NCBI GenBank assembly: GCA_026874595.1
Contig: CM049309.1
Location: 13,442,576-13,506,575 of the forward strand
Direction: 5' to 3'
Origin: Sipunculus nudus
Lineage: Eukaryota > Annelida > Sipuncula > Golfingiida > Sipunculidae
Length of the DNA: 64,000 bases
The notes under the pieces are model-generated. The model did no database searches, was not told where the DNA came from, and worked only from the letters and a program-made list of their open reading frames with translations. This document shows positions 13,176 through 25,518 of this stretch, in pieces (within the stretch, counting starts at the first letter, position 1; every line of letters begins with the position of its first letter). The position numbers and the translations under genes are program-made.

Positions 13176-14285
13176 GTTCACAAGACATAACATATTATAA
13201 AACAAAATACTTAAATGAAATATTGTGTTAAAATTGTCTCATCAATATCTCATTATATTATAAATCTGTCACAGTTACTGTATCACTCTTTTATTGTGAC
13301 AGGGATTTTGATTTTCTTGATACACATATATAAATTTGACTTTCTTGGTATATATTTTAGATAACTTGAAACCTAATACTGACCTTAAACTGTTTAACTA
13401 AAGACAATCTTGGTAAATCAGGCAACAATGCCTCACTTTGTCATTCTAATCTGTCTTGAATAAGACTAAGAATTTGATGGAATCTGTGTTCTTGAATAAG
13501 ACTAAGCCTTTGATGATATATATTGCTAAGAGCAAGTTGCCACCTGACAGTAGCACAGACTGTAGACATAGCGGGTCAATAAACATGAATAAATCCTTGG
13601 CTGTTTTAACTTAAGCATCTTGCCATATCCGGAGAGATTATTGATCAGGCAGTCCTTGAGATCCTGCATTAATCATGACTGAAGTCAGCAAGTCAGCAGG
13701 CTGCAGGGTCTGTAACTGGGTTGACAGGAATTGTGGTGACAAGCTTACACAAGTGACCTGGTCATCACTGGTCAGACTAATGAAACCAGCATGTACTGCA
13801 GGCTTTATCTGCTGTCCCTATCAGCTGGGGACTGCTACTGCCTGTAATCAGCCTGCAGGCTGGATGTACAGCAGACACAGCGGGTCACTGATGTCATGTG
13901 CTGTCATAGATCAAACTTTCCCAAGCACACAGGGGTGACCAGAGTCCCCTAAAAAAAAAAAATAAAATGTAAAAACCTTACTCTTCTTCACCAATGTGGG
14001 CATGGTCACCCAAGAGTGATATGCTGGCTTCTTCTCTGCCCCTGCTGGATCCAGTGCCACCCTGAGACTGCCATGAATGTATTTATTGGTAATATTTCTG
14101 TGCCTATATCAAACCTTCATTGATTCGTTCCTTACAAGTATTTCAAAACATTCATGTGATGTATATATTTATATTAACTTTGTTCAGTATAACAACTAAA
14201 CATACTAGCTCATAGAGAAGCATTATTCAATGCCTACAGGTCACGTGGCTGTATAGAAATTCCCTGTATAACCTTTATTACAAGT

Positions 14286-15016
14286 CCAGGGGTGGGTTTC
14301 AATATATATCTCAAGACAGTCTTGAACTCTAGTCTTGAAGACTGAGTCTTGAGTTAAGTTGGGTTTCAATATCAAGGACTGTCTTGAAAACTATCTTGCA
14401 AAACATATGATTTCTATGGTAATCCAAGACAGGTCCCAGGCAGTCTTGGCTGGGTCTTGAGGCACAATACCATAATATTTTGGCAATTTATTAAAAATTA
14501 AATTACAAGACGGGGTTAATTACAAGAATATAGGGTTTTCCGGTCAAAATTAACCCATGCAGTGGCATTTTCATCGTAATATAGGCCTGTGTTGTATGAC
14601 AGCTGCAAAGGGAGTGCATTTCAAACCTGCATGTACATTGAAATTGACAAGCAAAACAAATCCAGCAATGACTTTTTTCAGGAATACAATTGGTGTAAAA
14701 TGTGATCATTTTGTTAAAATTGGCAATGTTCAACTTTTGAAAATGGTTAATTGTAAAAGTTCAATATCGAACAAAAATATTTGTTGTAAGCAAAAATAAT
14801 CCAAAAAAGTTTTGATCTAAGTTTAAGGTATGATACAATGACACATTTAATTTGGCCACACGTGCTTCCGATTAATATCAGTTAACTACACAGGGTAACG
14901 AATGTACATATTGTTCTTTAGGGTAAAGGTCAAGGAAGTCTTGAGTTAGACTGTGATATTGAAACTGTCTTGAGGGTTTTCTGACTCTAGACAGGTATAC
15001 TGAAACCAGCCCCAGG
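14286..15016. mobile_element. Non-autonomous element with nested inverted ends
   Basis: The left end CCAGGGGTGGGTTTCAATAT and the reverse complement of the right end, CCTGGGGCTGGTTTCAGTAT, match at about 17 of 21 positions over the full arms. A second, inner copy of the same end occurs on each side: GGGTTTCAATATCAAGGACT near 14360 and the inverse GATATTGAAACTGTCTTGAG near 14955. TCTTGAG/CTCAAGAC words are repeated between them on the left. The roughly 730-bp body includes two opposed short ORFs without recognisable domains. No target duplication is clear, so the superfamily is open. Confidence 0.55.
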
Positions 15017-15052
15017 CCTCTTTTCGGCAACTTTATACATAGATTCTGATAA

Positions 15053-15136
15053 CCCCCCCCCCCCCCAAAAAAAAACCCCAACCCCTTCCCCACTTGCAGG
15101 TTTGTTGTTTGTACAGGCTGATGGGGGGGGGGGGGG
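15053..15136. repeat. Poly-C, poly-A and poly-G tracts
   Basis: A 14-base C run, an A run and a C-rich stretch, followed 55 bp later by a 14-base G run. The C and G runs could pair as a hairpin. The minus-strand ORF with a glycine run is an artefact of this tract. Confidence 0.8.
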
Positions 15137-16464
15137 AATTTCCTTTTTACACCATTCTACCCCTAGAAAATGATATATTCAGAAATCTTATAATGTTGTT
15201 TCATACAGTAGGTAAAATCAGTTGATGATTCTGCAATTTCAAGCAATATCACTGAAAAGGAAAATAATATGAAAAAAAAATCACTATTCCCACTAAGGAA
15301 AAATATAATCATTCACTGATACATGTCAAGAAAGGACTTGTTCTAATCCTCCAACTTGACCTTGGCTCAGCTACCCAGCTATATGAAGGTCATTTATCAC
15401 AGTCTGGTGTTCCCAAGGCGCCATGGAAACAGCCAATCACAAGTCTTCCGACTGATTAAGCACAGTGAGTGAATCTTTAAGGATCCTTCACTTAATCTGT
15501 GCTCTCCTGGGCATGAGTGCTTATCATATTACTCATAATTAATAACATTTCTTGTAAGATTAAGGCTGTCTATCATGATCCAGCTATTTAAAAATGCTCC
15601 ATACCCCCATTAAAGGCCCTGTGCATCAGTACTGTGCCCAGAAAATTAACATATTATGAATATTCATAGTCTGTCATAAAACAAGCATCCTGACTTAATT
15701 GTGGCATATGAAAAAAAAGTTCTCAGGGACAAACCTTGAATCTTGACAAAAGTATATTCATATACTTTCTAATCAGTATCTGGAAAACATGAAAACTCAT
15801 CCAGACACAGATAATGGCTATAAAAAGATACATAATTTGTTGATGTAAACTTATTTTTGTCATCTGATAAAAAATAATGTGTAAACACCTTGTCATGCAA
15901 ACTGAATAACCTGTAACTTTATTGTAAAGTGTATACAGCTAAGGTTCAATATTATGTCATAATGATAACATATTTTAGCCCATACAATTACTTTCTTACA
16001 TCATCACTTAGTAGTTATTATCAAGAAAAAGTGTACACCATGATGTTAACCAGTCACAATATAACACTACCTTTATTAATAGTCTGTTAGTCAGTAACTA
16101 TAAGTGAAGCAGTGTCAGCATTGGAAATCCCGGGTAATAAGTAAAATGCTGACATCAGCGGACTTGGGCGGTCTCACTCTGTTTGTTCCTCTGTCTTCAT
16201 TGAGTGCCTGTCTGACCTTGACAACCTAAGTTACATTTGTATGTATGGATCCACTTGACCTTGAAGGGAAGGAGTATTAAGTGGCCTTGCTTTGGATTAC
16301 TTGTTTCGCCAGGTCGTAGACCAAGATAGTGTGATTTGTGGCTTATTATACTAATACTTAACAGGGGCAGGAATTATCTAAGATTTTATGGACACACATG
16401 AATCTCCACTCATGATATTTTAAATTTAATATAATACATGTATTCAGATTGACAGACAGACTGA

Positions 16465-16743
16465 TTAAAAGCTAGAGAAAGAGAATGAGAAAGATAGAAG
16501 ATAATGAGAGAGAGCTAAAGAGAGAGAGAGAAAGAGAGCTAAAGAGAGAGAGAGAGAGAGCTTAAGAGAAAGACAGACAGAGAGACTGAGAGAAAAAAAG
16601 GAAATCAGAGTTAAAAGATTAATTAGTGAATCAGATAAAGAGAAAAGGAAAGAGAAAAGAATGAATAAGAGAAAGAAATAGTGAGAGACAGTGAAAAAAT
16701 GAAATCTGAGTTAAAAGATTTAATTAGAGAATCAGAGAAAGGT

Positions 16744-16796
<53 letters not shown>

Positions 16797-16912
16797 AAGA
16801 GAGTAAGAATGAATCAGAGAGAAAGAGAAAGAAAGAAAAAGAAGGAGACAGAGAAAGACCCACAAGGATGGTAAAAAAAAAGGAAACATGAGATGGGAGA
16901 GAGAGAGACAGA
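16465..16912. repeat. GA-rich simple-sequence array
   Basis: A purine-only or nearly purine-only plus strand built from GAGAGA, GAAA and AAGAGA words, about 450 bp long. A phrase near AAATCAGAGTTAAAAGATTA recurs at about 16600 and 16700, showing a longer duplicated unit. The Ser/Leu-rich minus-strand reading frame is a low-complexity artefact. Confidence 0.9.
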
Positions 16913-17549
16913 AATTTTATTCATCTTCATAGTACTGGTGATAGCTAGTGAAGTACCCACTACATTATCTGTAAATAAACAGAAGTCCATTGGCTACTGG
17001 AATTAACCCTGAACATCTGATTCCCTGGAGGTTCTCAATAATTCTCTGATCCACTGAAGCACACCAGAAATGGGCAGTGCATTGTTTTGACAGCTGTCAG
17101 TGTGTTCACCCTCCTCTAAGCATGGTACTAATTAGTGGAATTAATTGCATCTCATAAAGTCCATCAGAGATCTTTTAAACATGTGACCTTCCCACAATAC
17201 ATCATTATATCATAGGACTTGACCTTCCCTTGGTCCAGGATGTACACCTTTGATGCTGAGATCAGATGGAGGAAATGTGTGCGGTGGTCAGCATCTTGGT
17301 GTGAATAAATTGTTTCAAAATATCTAAAGAATGCTTACTTGTTTTACATGGACTTGGAGGCGACTCCAAGTTTAAACTGGCCATTAATTGTAAGTGTATG
17401 TTGAATGGAACAAGACGGACCCTGTACATTGCAGATTATTGGTGCATATTTCATCCTTGCTAATTAGTTCCTTCATGTTTTAGGAGAACATTTGGTGATA
17501 TAGTTATTAACAGTTTTCATAGTAAGGGTGTGGAAGATAAGGAATGGTG

Positions 17550-17602
17550 AGAATCAGGTAGAAGAATCAGTAGAAGAATCAGTAGAAGAATCAGTAGAAG
17601 AA
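17550..17602. repeat. 12-bp tandem repeat
   Basis: GAATCAGTAGAA is repeated about four times head to tail, just upstream of a GA array. Confidence 0.85.
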
Positions 17603-17652
17603 GAGATATTATGCAGTGAAATATGTGTGTGAGAATAGTATCAATAAAATGC

Positions 17653-17678
17653 AGAGAGAGAGAGAGAAATAGAATGAA

Positions 17679-17715
<37 letters not shown>

Positions 17716-17725
17716 AAAAAAAAAG
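17653..17725. repeat. GA microsatellite
   Basis: GAGAGA runs broken by AAAT and AAAG words; the Ser/Leu-rich minus-strand ORF over it is an artefact. Confidence 0.85.
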
Positions 17726-18705
17726 CGAAAAAGGGTAGATAGAAGGGGATCGAGATATATCAGTTAGCAAAATCAGCAATGGGGTTTTGGGCTTTGGGGA
17801 GAGATTAAAATACACCATGTATAACATAAGGAAAATATCCAGAGAGAGTAGTTGGGTATATTCACAGGTAGTAGAAAAAATAGAGACAGAATATATTAAG
17901 CAAATTATGTGAGAAATTCCAGTAATATGAGTATCCTAGTGCTTTATCATCTGGCGCTGTGCAATTTAAACTGCCAAGTGAAATATCTCAGTCTGTAAAT
18001 CATAGCAACAACCAGTCAGACAAACACACATCCACACAATATATACCAGACTGTTGGTAGCACTCACAAGTAAACCATGCCATACACACTCACTCAGATA
18101 TTATATATATGCATGATCATGCCTGCACATATATGGTGAATAAACCTACCTTGGTTATAATTGGACTACAACCGTGTCTCTCAGGTGTTAAAATGAGATT
18201 TATTGTAGCCATTTTAGCCTTGTTGACATATTCTTTTCAGCTGTCATGCTGAGCACCGTGTACTTAGGATTGAATGTTTGTTAAAGCCGGTTTGTATCGT
18301 ACTGGAATAATTTATTTTACAATTCAGAGTTCTTGAAGTGAGGTATAATTTTGTTTGGCCATACCTTTATAAAATGGATCACAATGGTAGTGAAGTTATC
18401 TGTCATGCAGAATTAGACATACAAATTCATCCACAAATGCATTTAATAACAAACGGAAGAAATGTGAATGCAGGCCAAGTGTATTTAACCTACTCCTTCT
18501 AAAACTGTTAGAAATATAAGCCCTATAGGTTTTATAATATAATACTTTTTAGATTTGCTGTAAGTTTTATAATTTAATATTTTTCAGCTTTGTAATAGGT
18601 ATTATAATATATTACTTATGAGTGTGTTGTGCTTAGCTTGAAATTTTGTGAAATTAAATTTTAACTATAATGTGATAGCTATTGGCAATACTGTTGCAGT
18701 TTTCT

Positions 18706-18729
<24 letters not shown>
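18706..18729. repeat. (GA)n microsatellite
   Basis: About twelve uninterrupted GA units. Confidence 0.9.
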
Positions 18730-18736
<7 letters not shown>

Positions 18737-19170
18737 TTATAGTTATAAAATCATTAATGACAGTGTTATAAATCCTAAAATGTCTGGGTCAAGATTATGC
18801 AACAGATGATCACTGTTAAATTAAGGTGATGTCAAATATATTATAATCATTAAAAAATCAATCAGACTGATTTATCATTTAGGTCCTAATTATGGACCAC
18901 TAGCTGAGTGTAGACATCTATATGCTGAAGGCCTTGTGTCTGAATCTACTCGTCAAGGCCTGTGTATAACATGACCATACTCCGTCTCCATAGTTACCTT
19001 TATTCCTATGGATTTTTTTGGTGCACAGACAACCTGAGAAGTATGTATATATCGTACTATGTCATTTAGTTACCTTCATCCTTATTGAAAAAACAGCGCC
19101 ATCTGCAGGCCATAATGCTAACTATAATTGTATCCCCAGACAAAGTCGGGATACTATGGTTTCACGACGG

Positions 19171-19189
19171 TCCCGCCGCCGCCGCCGCA
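19171..19189. repeat. (CCG)n microsatellite
   Basis: Five CCG units near the left end of the 19-21 kb element, unusual in this AT-rich DNA. Both short ORFs across it read Arg or Ala runs and are artefacts. Confidence 0.85.
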
Positions 19190-19730
19190 GAAAAACCTTG
19201 TGAGCGGGATAACTCAAAAAATATTTCACTGATCTTTTTCAAACTTTACATTTGTATAGATATAGGTAAGGGGACGAAGCCTTTTTAAAATGGGGTCATG
19301 ACCTATGCTAGGAGAGTGACCTTGACCTTGAATAGGTCCAATTTTGCTGCAAATAACACAAATTCTTAAATATCTCAAGTAAGCTTGCATGGACTGGTCC
19401 AAAAATCAAGGTGACTGAAGATCTTGGATAGCCTTGTGATATACCGGTCCAGAAACTGGTGGCGCCACCTATTATCCTTTTCTTGTTTTAACGCCTTTTA
19501 ATACCCCCATAATTGCCACTTGACAGTACTGTAAGCATTATAAGTCAAAAACTAATGGACAGATTTCTTTCATATTATGCACATGTAGAGAGATGGGTTA
19601 TGGGATGAGGTCTATTTACATTTGGGTCATGACCATTACCATGAGAGTGGCCTTGACCTTTAATGTGTCCATATTTGGTGAAAATCACACTCCTCTTATG
19701 ATATCTCCAGTGCTGATAGCCATATGGATT

Positions 19731-21135
19731 TCAAACTTGACTTATGTATGGCCCACCACTAAAGTAAGAACCCTCTGGGTTCTAGGGTCATGAGGTCAAA
19801 GGTCAAGGTCACTGGACTTGCATCTTAAAAGATACTGTGGATGCATTTTAAGCCAAACTTTCATCCCAGGTCTTCCAAATTGAATATATAGCTCACTTGC
19901 CAATAGTGGATGATCCATATCAATTTTGGGGTCACAAGGTCAAAGGTCAAGGCCACAGGAGCTATCTGTCAAAAAATTAGTTTCTGGATGATAATTCCTG
20001 TTTTTATTGATGTATTGATTTCAAACTTGACTTATATATGTCCCATTGAAAAAGCAAGACTCCAATTGATTTTGGGTTCATGAGGTCAAAGGTCAAGGTG
20101 ACAGGACACATCTTTAAAAAGATTGTGGATGCATTTTCAGCCAAACATTTCATCTCAGACCTTTCATCTTGCACATATAGTTCATCTGCCAATAGAGGAA
20201 GACCCCTATCAATTTTGAGGTCACAAGGTCAAAGGTGAAGAGCACAGGAGCCATCTGTCCAAAAATTAGTTTCTGGATGATAATTCCTGCTTTTATTGAT
20301 GTATGGATTTCAAACTTGACTTGTATATGCACCATTGGGAAAGCAAGACCCAAATTGATTTTGGGGTCATGAGGTCAAAGGTCAAGGTCACAGGGCACAT
20401 CTTTAAAAAGATTGTGGATGCATTTTCAGCCAAACAATTCATCTCAGATCTTTCATCTTGCACATATAGTTCACCTGCCAAGAGTGGAAGACCCCTATCA
20501 ATGTTGAGATCACAAGGTCAAAGGTGAAGGTCACAGGAGCCATCTGTCCAAAAATTAGTTTCTGGATGATAATTCCTGCTTTTATTGATGTATGGATTTC
20601 AAACTTGACTTGTATATGACCCATTGGGAAAGCAAGACCCAAATTGATTTTGGGGTCATGAGGTCAAAGGTCAAGGTCACAGGGCACATCTTTAAAAAGA
20701 TGTGGATGCATTTTCAGCCGAACATTTCATCTCAGATCTTTCATCTTGCACATATAGTTCACCTGCCAAGAGAGGAAGAACCCTCTCAATTTTGAGGTCA
20801 CAAGGTCAAAGGTGAAGGTCACATGAGCCATCTGTCCAAAAATTAGTTTCTGGATGATAATTCCTGCTTTTATTGATGTATAGATATCAAACTTGACTTG
20901 TATATGTCCCATTGGAAAAGCAAGAACCAAATTGATTTTGGGGTCATGAGGTCAAAGGTCAAGGTCACAAGACATCTTTAAAAAGAATGTGGATGCATTT
21001 TCAGCCAAACATTTCATCTCAGACATTTCATCTTGCACATACAGTTCCCCTGCCAATAGAGGAAGATGCCTGTCAATTGTGAGGTCACAAGGTCAAAGGT
21101 GAAGGTCACAGGAGCCATCTGTCCAAAAATTAGTT
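19731..21135. repeat. Tandem array of about 289-bp units
   Basis: TCAAACTTGACTT starts at 19731, 20021, 20310, 20599 and 20887, giving steps of 288-290 bp. The first unit is the most diverged and the middle ones are nearly identical. Each unit contains TTTAAAAAGATTGTGGATGC (lost in the first), CTTGCACATATAGTTC and CTGTCCAAAAATTAGTTTCT, plus two GGTCA clusters. Several short ORFs repeat with the same period on both strands and are artefacts. Confidence 0.9.
19793..20961. promoter_or_regulatory. Six DR1 nuclear-receptor-like sites in the array
   Basis: AGGTCAAAGGTCA occurs at 19793, 19937, 20083, 20372, 20661 and 20949, in most cases extended to AGGTCAAAGGTCAAGGTCA (DR1 plus an abutting third half-site). 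Each later unit has a second cluster, AGGTCAAAGGTGAAGGTCAC or a variant. The sequence match to animal RXR/HNF4-type sites is direct; binding is not shown. Confidence 0.4.
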
Positions 21136-21210
21136 CAGTATATGCTGCTAAAAATGGGGGCCTATTCTTAAAGGGGTGGGGGGGGGGGGGGGGTACTATG
21201 TCTGGGGATA

Positions 21211-24057
21211 CTCTGGCACCTGCGGTGCCAAGATATGTCTAGTCAAATGTTAAAGTGATACTTAATTTTTTTCAGTAACTCAAGCAGTTTATGGTTTCCT
21301 CAGTGTCTGTCTGTTTGTTTCTCTGACAGCAAGATTACACATATATAATGATTGAACTAATTTTACATAGAACTTTATTGATGGGTTGGATATAGGCTAG
21401 GGAGGACCCCAGTAAAGTCTTGTACAGAGCCAGATAAAGACCAGAGCCAGGATTGTTTGGCCGTTGCGGAGGTGCAAACTGTAAATCAAAGTGCCAGTTC
21501 CTGTCAAAATTCACACCATATAGCCATAGATCATATAAACCTTGTATTATCTATGGGACGATCTTTTAATAAATTAAGGTCTCCAATATGGTCACATAAC
21601 TCCACTTTCCTGTGACTTGTGAATTAAGTCTCAGACCTCATGTGGTCATAAAACTTAGGAAAGGCTGCCCTTCTGTGACCTTTAATCAGTCACAGGTTTC
21701 CCTTGTGTTCACATAAAACTTAGAAAACTATTCATATCACAATGAAAAAATCACAGGTCTGCCTGTGGTCACAGACATGATGAAATAAACACCTTAGTGT
21801 TTATAGTTCCAGACCTAGCCAGAAAATATACTAAACACAACCTTCTTATTACTTACTAAACATACACTGTTTTTCATTTGGTAAAACAAATAGAGTTTAT
21901 TTGTTAATTTGCTCAGAATTCAGATCTATTCCTTTTTGTAATCAACTTCACTTTAATTAAATTGACTTGTTCAGTTTAATTAAAATAGTCAAGATGATAT
22001 GATGTTAAACTGAAGGATAACAAATAAAACAAGTATGATCATTTTTATCTTATTATATCTGATTTCAGATAATATCCAGATTATTACATTTTTGGCATGT
22101 TGTAATATCAGACATAAATAGTTAGAGACTTTATTAATAAATAAAGATTTAAACAGTTTCCCTTCCTTATGATAGGTGGAACCAGCAGTCAGACAGAATA
22201 TGTTACAGATCGAGGCCGTTAGGCTTCACCTGTCACTCGTATTCAGACCATTCATCATAAATAGGCTATCAACGACTGCACCTGCCAGTGAGAGAATACA
22301 CCCATATACCCACTGACCAATGTCGTTATAGGCTCTGTCAATGCTATCTCCCCGCACTGATGCCGATTTTCTGCTCTAGTGTGTCGCAACACTGCACTTC
22401 AAAGTGTTCTGGATCATTATCTGACAGGATATATAGTTTTCATGATTGGGGGAGGCCTTAGTCGTGGTTAATATGGAGTAAGTCCTGTGAAGGCTGGGCA
22501 AAAGAATAACTGTACCCCACCCTGTATTATACACACTCTGGTAATGTTGCACCGGGCAGGTGCTCGTATTCCCAGCAGATAATTCCGATTTACTCAAGAG
22601 GGTATCCGTTGGATTTCAATAGGGTTTAGGTGGGGGGGATGAGTTTTTCCCAGGATGGCTTATTTAAATTGTGGTTTCAATAGGTTCAAGTCTAATGCTG
22701 CAGGGTGTATTGGGATGGGGGTTCAAGTACAATTTGTCTTCCTTATTTCTCCACTGAAGGGCTCTGTCGTTCCTGTGTAAGATGCGTGACTGGGTTCAAG
22801 CTGTCCCTTAAGGTGCCATTTACAGTGTGGTCGTGTAGTGGTTTATGCGTTGGCGTCTTTGAAAACACTACAGGATGCTGAACTCTTCCTTTAAAAGTTG
22901 CGGCAAAGCGTGACACATGGCCATATGTTAATTGCGTTCAGTCATTCCTGACTATTTCGGATTGCTTTCAAGTGAGAAGGGAAGCACTAAAGGTTCTCAC
23001 AGAAAAAAAGGCCCCAAGCGGCATCCTAATTCCCAGATGCTAGTATCCCAAGATGATTTTGTACCATAAATATTGTGTTAATACCTTTATTAGAGATGTG
23101 GTATACTTAATGCATTAAGTAAAGTGTATCTTTTGAGCGTGTACATGCCGTACAGTCATGCCCTGTGATTTGCCTCTGGGAATATGACGAAATCGCAGTA
23201 CCCACTGTTCCTTTATGGTTCAGAAAAGTTCTGATAACATCAATGTGCGGCACCGCGACTTTATCGAACTTTAAAGAAATACCATTGGGAAATACATGTG
23301 TACAGCATTCACAAACAGGGTTCATTTATAATAATGTATGCACACCCTGATAAAATCTTTCATTATTTAAATTCACAAGCTGTGGTTACAGCAGATGATG
23401 TCTGTAAGGTGAGATAACGTGGCTCGTTTAATATACACGCTCACGTTAATGTGATTTCATCTTGTATCACAAACGCTGTGTACATTATGAATGTTTTTGT
23501 GGTGCTTTGGTTTCTTCCTATTTGTTGAAAACATACACTGTGATTTTATCAGCACCTCAGCATGTTTCATTGAATAAGAATTATAAAAAGCTGAATGATG
23601 TTCTTAAGTGAATGTAATATTCCATAGTCATTTGAAAATATTTAGCCCATAAAGATCGACCTTTGTGCGAGTACTGATTACAAGATGACATATGCATGTT
23701 TGGTATTTCTCCTAGTTTCAGGTATAAAGTATGCATTTCAAAAAGACAAATGATTATGAGAAGCCAATCAAATAAGATTATGGAATTGATAAAATAATCA
23801 TAATATATAATCTGGATACTGTCTAAAGGTATAATTCATAGTATCCCCCATGGTATTTTAACAAGATGATATTGTAATGATGCTTTATACGAGTGAGTCA
23901 CCATTTTAACTACAAAATTTAGTTGGAAAAACAACACCCACAAAAACAAAAAATATTTGTTGTTTATTTTTAACCACACCCTATGTATGTAAGTATCCTA
24001 TATACTAGTCAGTAATGTATATATATGGGTTGGCCAGTCATAGACAGGTGCAATCTA
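21211..24057. other. Non-coding DNA with complex islands
   Basis: AT-rich DNA to 22.15 kb, then higher-complexity sequence at about 22.18-22.60 and 23.10-23.50 kb. The overlapping short ORFs there lack domains and good splice partners. Regulatory islands are possible. Confidence 0.4.
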
Positions 24058-24260
24058 AGACCTCTCTCTCTCTCACTTTTTCTCTCTCTCTGTTTGTGTG
24101 TCTGTCTCTCCCCTTTTCTCTAACTTTTTTCTTTCTTTTTCTTTGATATTGCATGCATATAAAGTTTTCTCTCTTCAGCAAACATATATGAGACTGTCTC
24201 TCTGTCTGTCTGTCTGTCTCTCCATACCCCAATAATGCCTCTTTCTAGGTCTGCCTGTCT
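24058..24260. repeat. CT-rich simple-sequence array
   Basis: CTCTCT and CTGTCTGTCTGT words with T-rich interruptions. The Arg/Glu-rich minus-strand ORF is an artefact. Confidence 0.85.
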
Positions 24261-25272
24261 GTCTTTCACATAAACTCACATGTACACACCTGGAATCATG
24301 TATCATATTTATTTTCCCTGGTTGTTAGTGCATATTTTGTTAATGTTCCCCAGAGCAGGATTTGTCTGCCTTCATGGCTTACTAAAATACAGGTATAATA
24401 ATGTTCATAGCTTAGTTAATGACGGAGGTTAATATATGCTGCCTCCTCTCTCATTTATTATCATAGGAGCCAGACAGTTGTTATTTTACTGTGAGTAATA
24501 ACGCGGCTGATAGCTCGATCCACATGCAGTTGATCGCCTCGTGGTTTTATACACCTGCAGAAAAAAAACCCTCGGCTTTTCACTGATTGACACTTTGAAC
24601 CCCTGGGGCATATCTGTGTGAGTACATAATTAAAGCAAGCTTGTCATGTTGAAGCATAGTTACCGTGGCGACCAGACCAACCAGTCTCCCTATGTGCTTA
24701 AGTAATAAATGTGTCACCACGGAATCCAGCAACAGGGCCGAAAGTGTTTAACACTTTAATTTCAGTCCACTGAGAAGGCTGCTTCATCTAAATGAAGAGG
24801 GACTATGGGAACTGGGACACTTTTTAACGCAATGTTTGATTTCTGATTACGGTCCAGGTAAATAGGTCTGTCTAAAGGACCACTGCTGCTGTGTGATCTT
24901 AAGTGTTCCAATCTGGTAATGAAATATTGATGTATGCCTAGTGTCAATTGCAATCATTCCAGTATCGATTTGTTAAAGGGATTATGAGAAGAATTAACAT
25001 AGGGAAGGGAAGAGAATGGCTATAGAAGTTAATGGTTTCTGGAATATTTAGCAGTCATGGGAATATTAGCTGTACACTGAAAACATCAGGTCTGTAAAAT
25101 AATGGCTTGAAAGTGCATGCTCTGCTGATGTTAAGGGTTTCTAGTACTTTAAAATAACTTATCAGGGGATCAGTCAGTGAATATAAAGTGATCACACTGA
25201 ATAACTTGTGTAAACCTGAGGTTTAATCTTAGAATGAACACCATGATCATTATGAATATCCCTGGAGAACCT

Positions 25273-25518
25273 CTTGACTGTCTTTATTTCTGTCATCTAT
25301 CTCTGTCTTTCTGTCTTTGTCTCTCTCTTTTTCTCTTTTGCCTGTCTGTTTGCCTCTTCCTTACTTTCCTTCTTTTTCTCAATCTCTTACATGTCTGTCT
25401 TTATATTCGTAAGTGTATCACTCTAGTTACACATCTGTTTATTTTTCAATATCTGCCTAGATATTTCTCTTTCTTTCTCTCTCTTTCTTTCTCTCTCTCT
25501 CTTTCTCTCTCTCACACA
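25273..25518. repeat. CT-rich simple-sequence array
   Basis: TCTTTCTGTCTTTGTCTCTC and a denser CTCTCTTTCTTTCT run at 25468-25512. It explains the 120-codon Leu/Ser/Phe-rich plus-strand frame, which is not a gene. Confidence 0.85.

Larger units (their letters stand above)
11021..14285. other. AT-rich non-coding DNA with one GC-richer island
   Basis: Apart from the poly-C and AT tracts listed, nothing is recognised. The 13640-13950 stretch is less AT-rich and holds an 87-codon frame with no known domain; it could be a conserved non-coding island. Confidence 0.4.
19131..21210. mobile_element. Inverted-end element carrying a 289-bp tandem array
   Basis: TATCCCCAGACAAAGT at 19131-19146 and ACTATGTCTGGGGATA at 21195-21210 are inverted copies, 15 of 16 matching. 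Inside the left end is a (CCG)n run, then text reading TTGTGAGCGGGATAACTC, then GGTCA-rich DNA. The core is a tandem array (19.73-21.13 kb), and a 16-base G tract sits just before the right end. No transposase ORF is seen. The layout resembles bivalve elements that carry satellite units between inverted ends. Exact outer limits and target duplication are not clear, so the true ends may lie slightly outside. Confidence 0.6.

Noticed and set aside
16623-16889. Ser/Leu-rich minus-strand ORF
   Set aside because: Translation of a GA array; the same applies to the frames at 17.6-17.8 and 53.3-53.6 kb.
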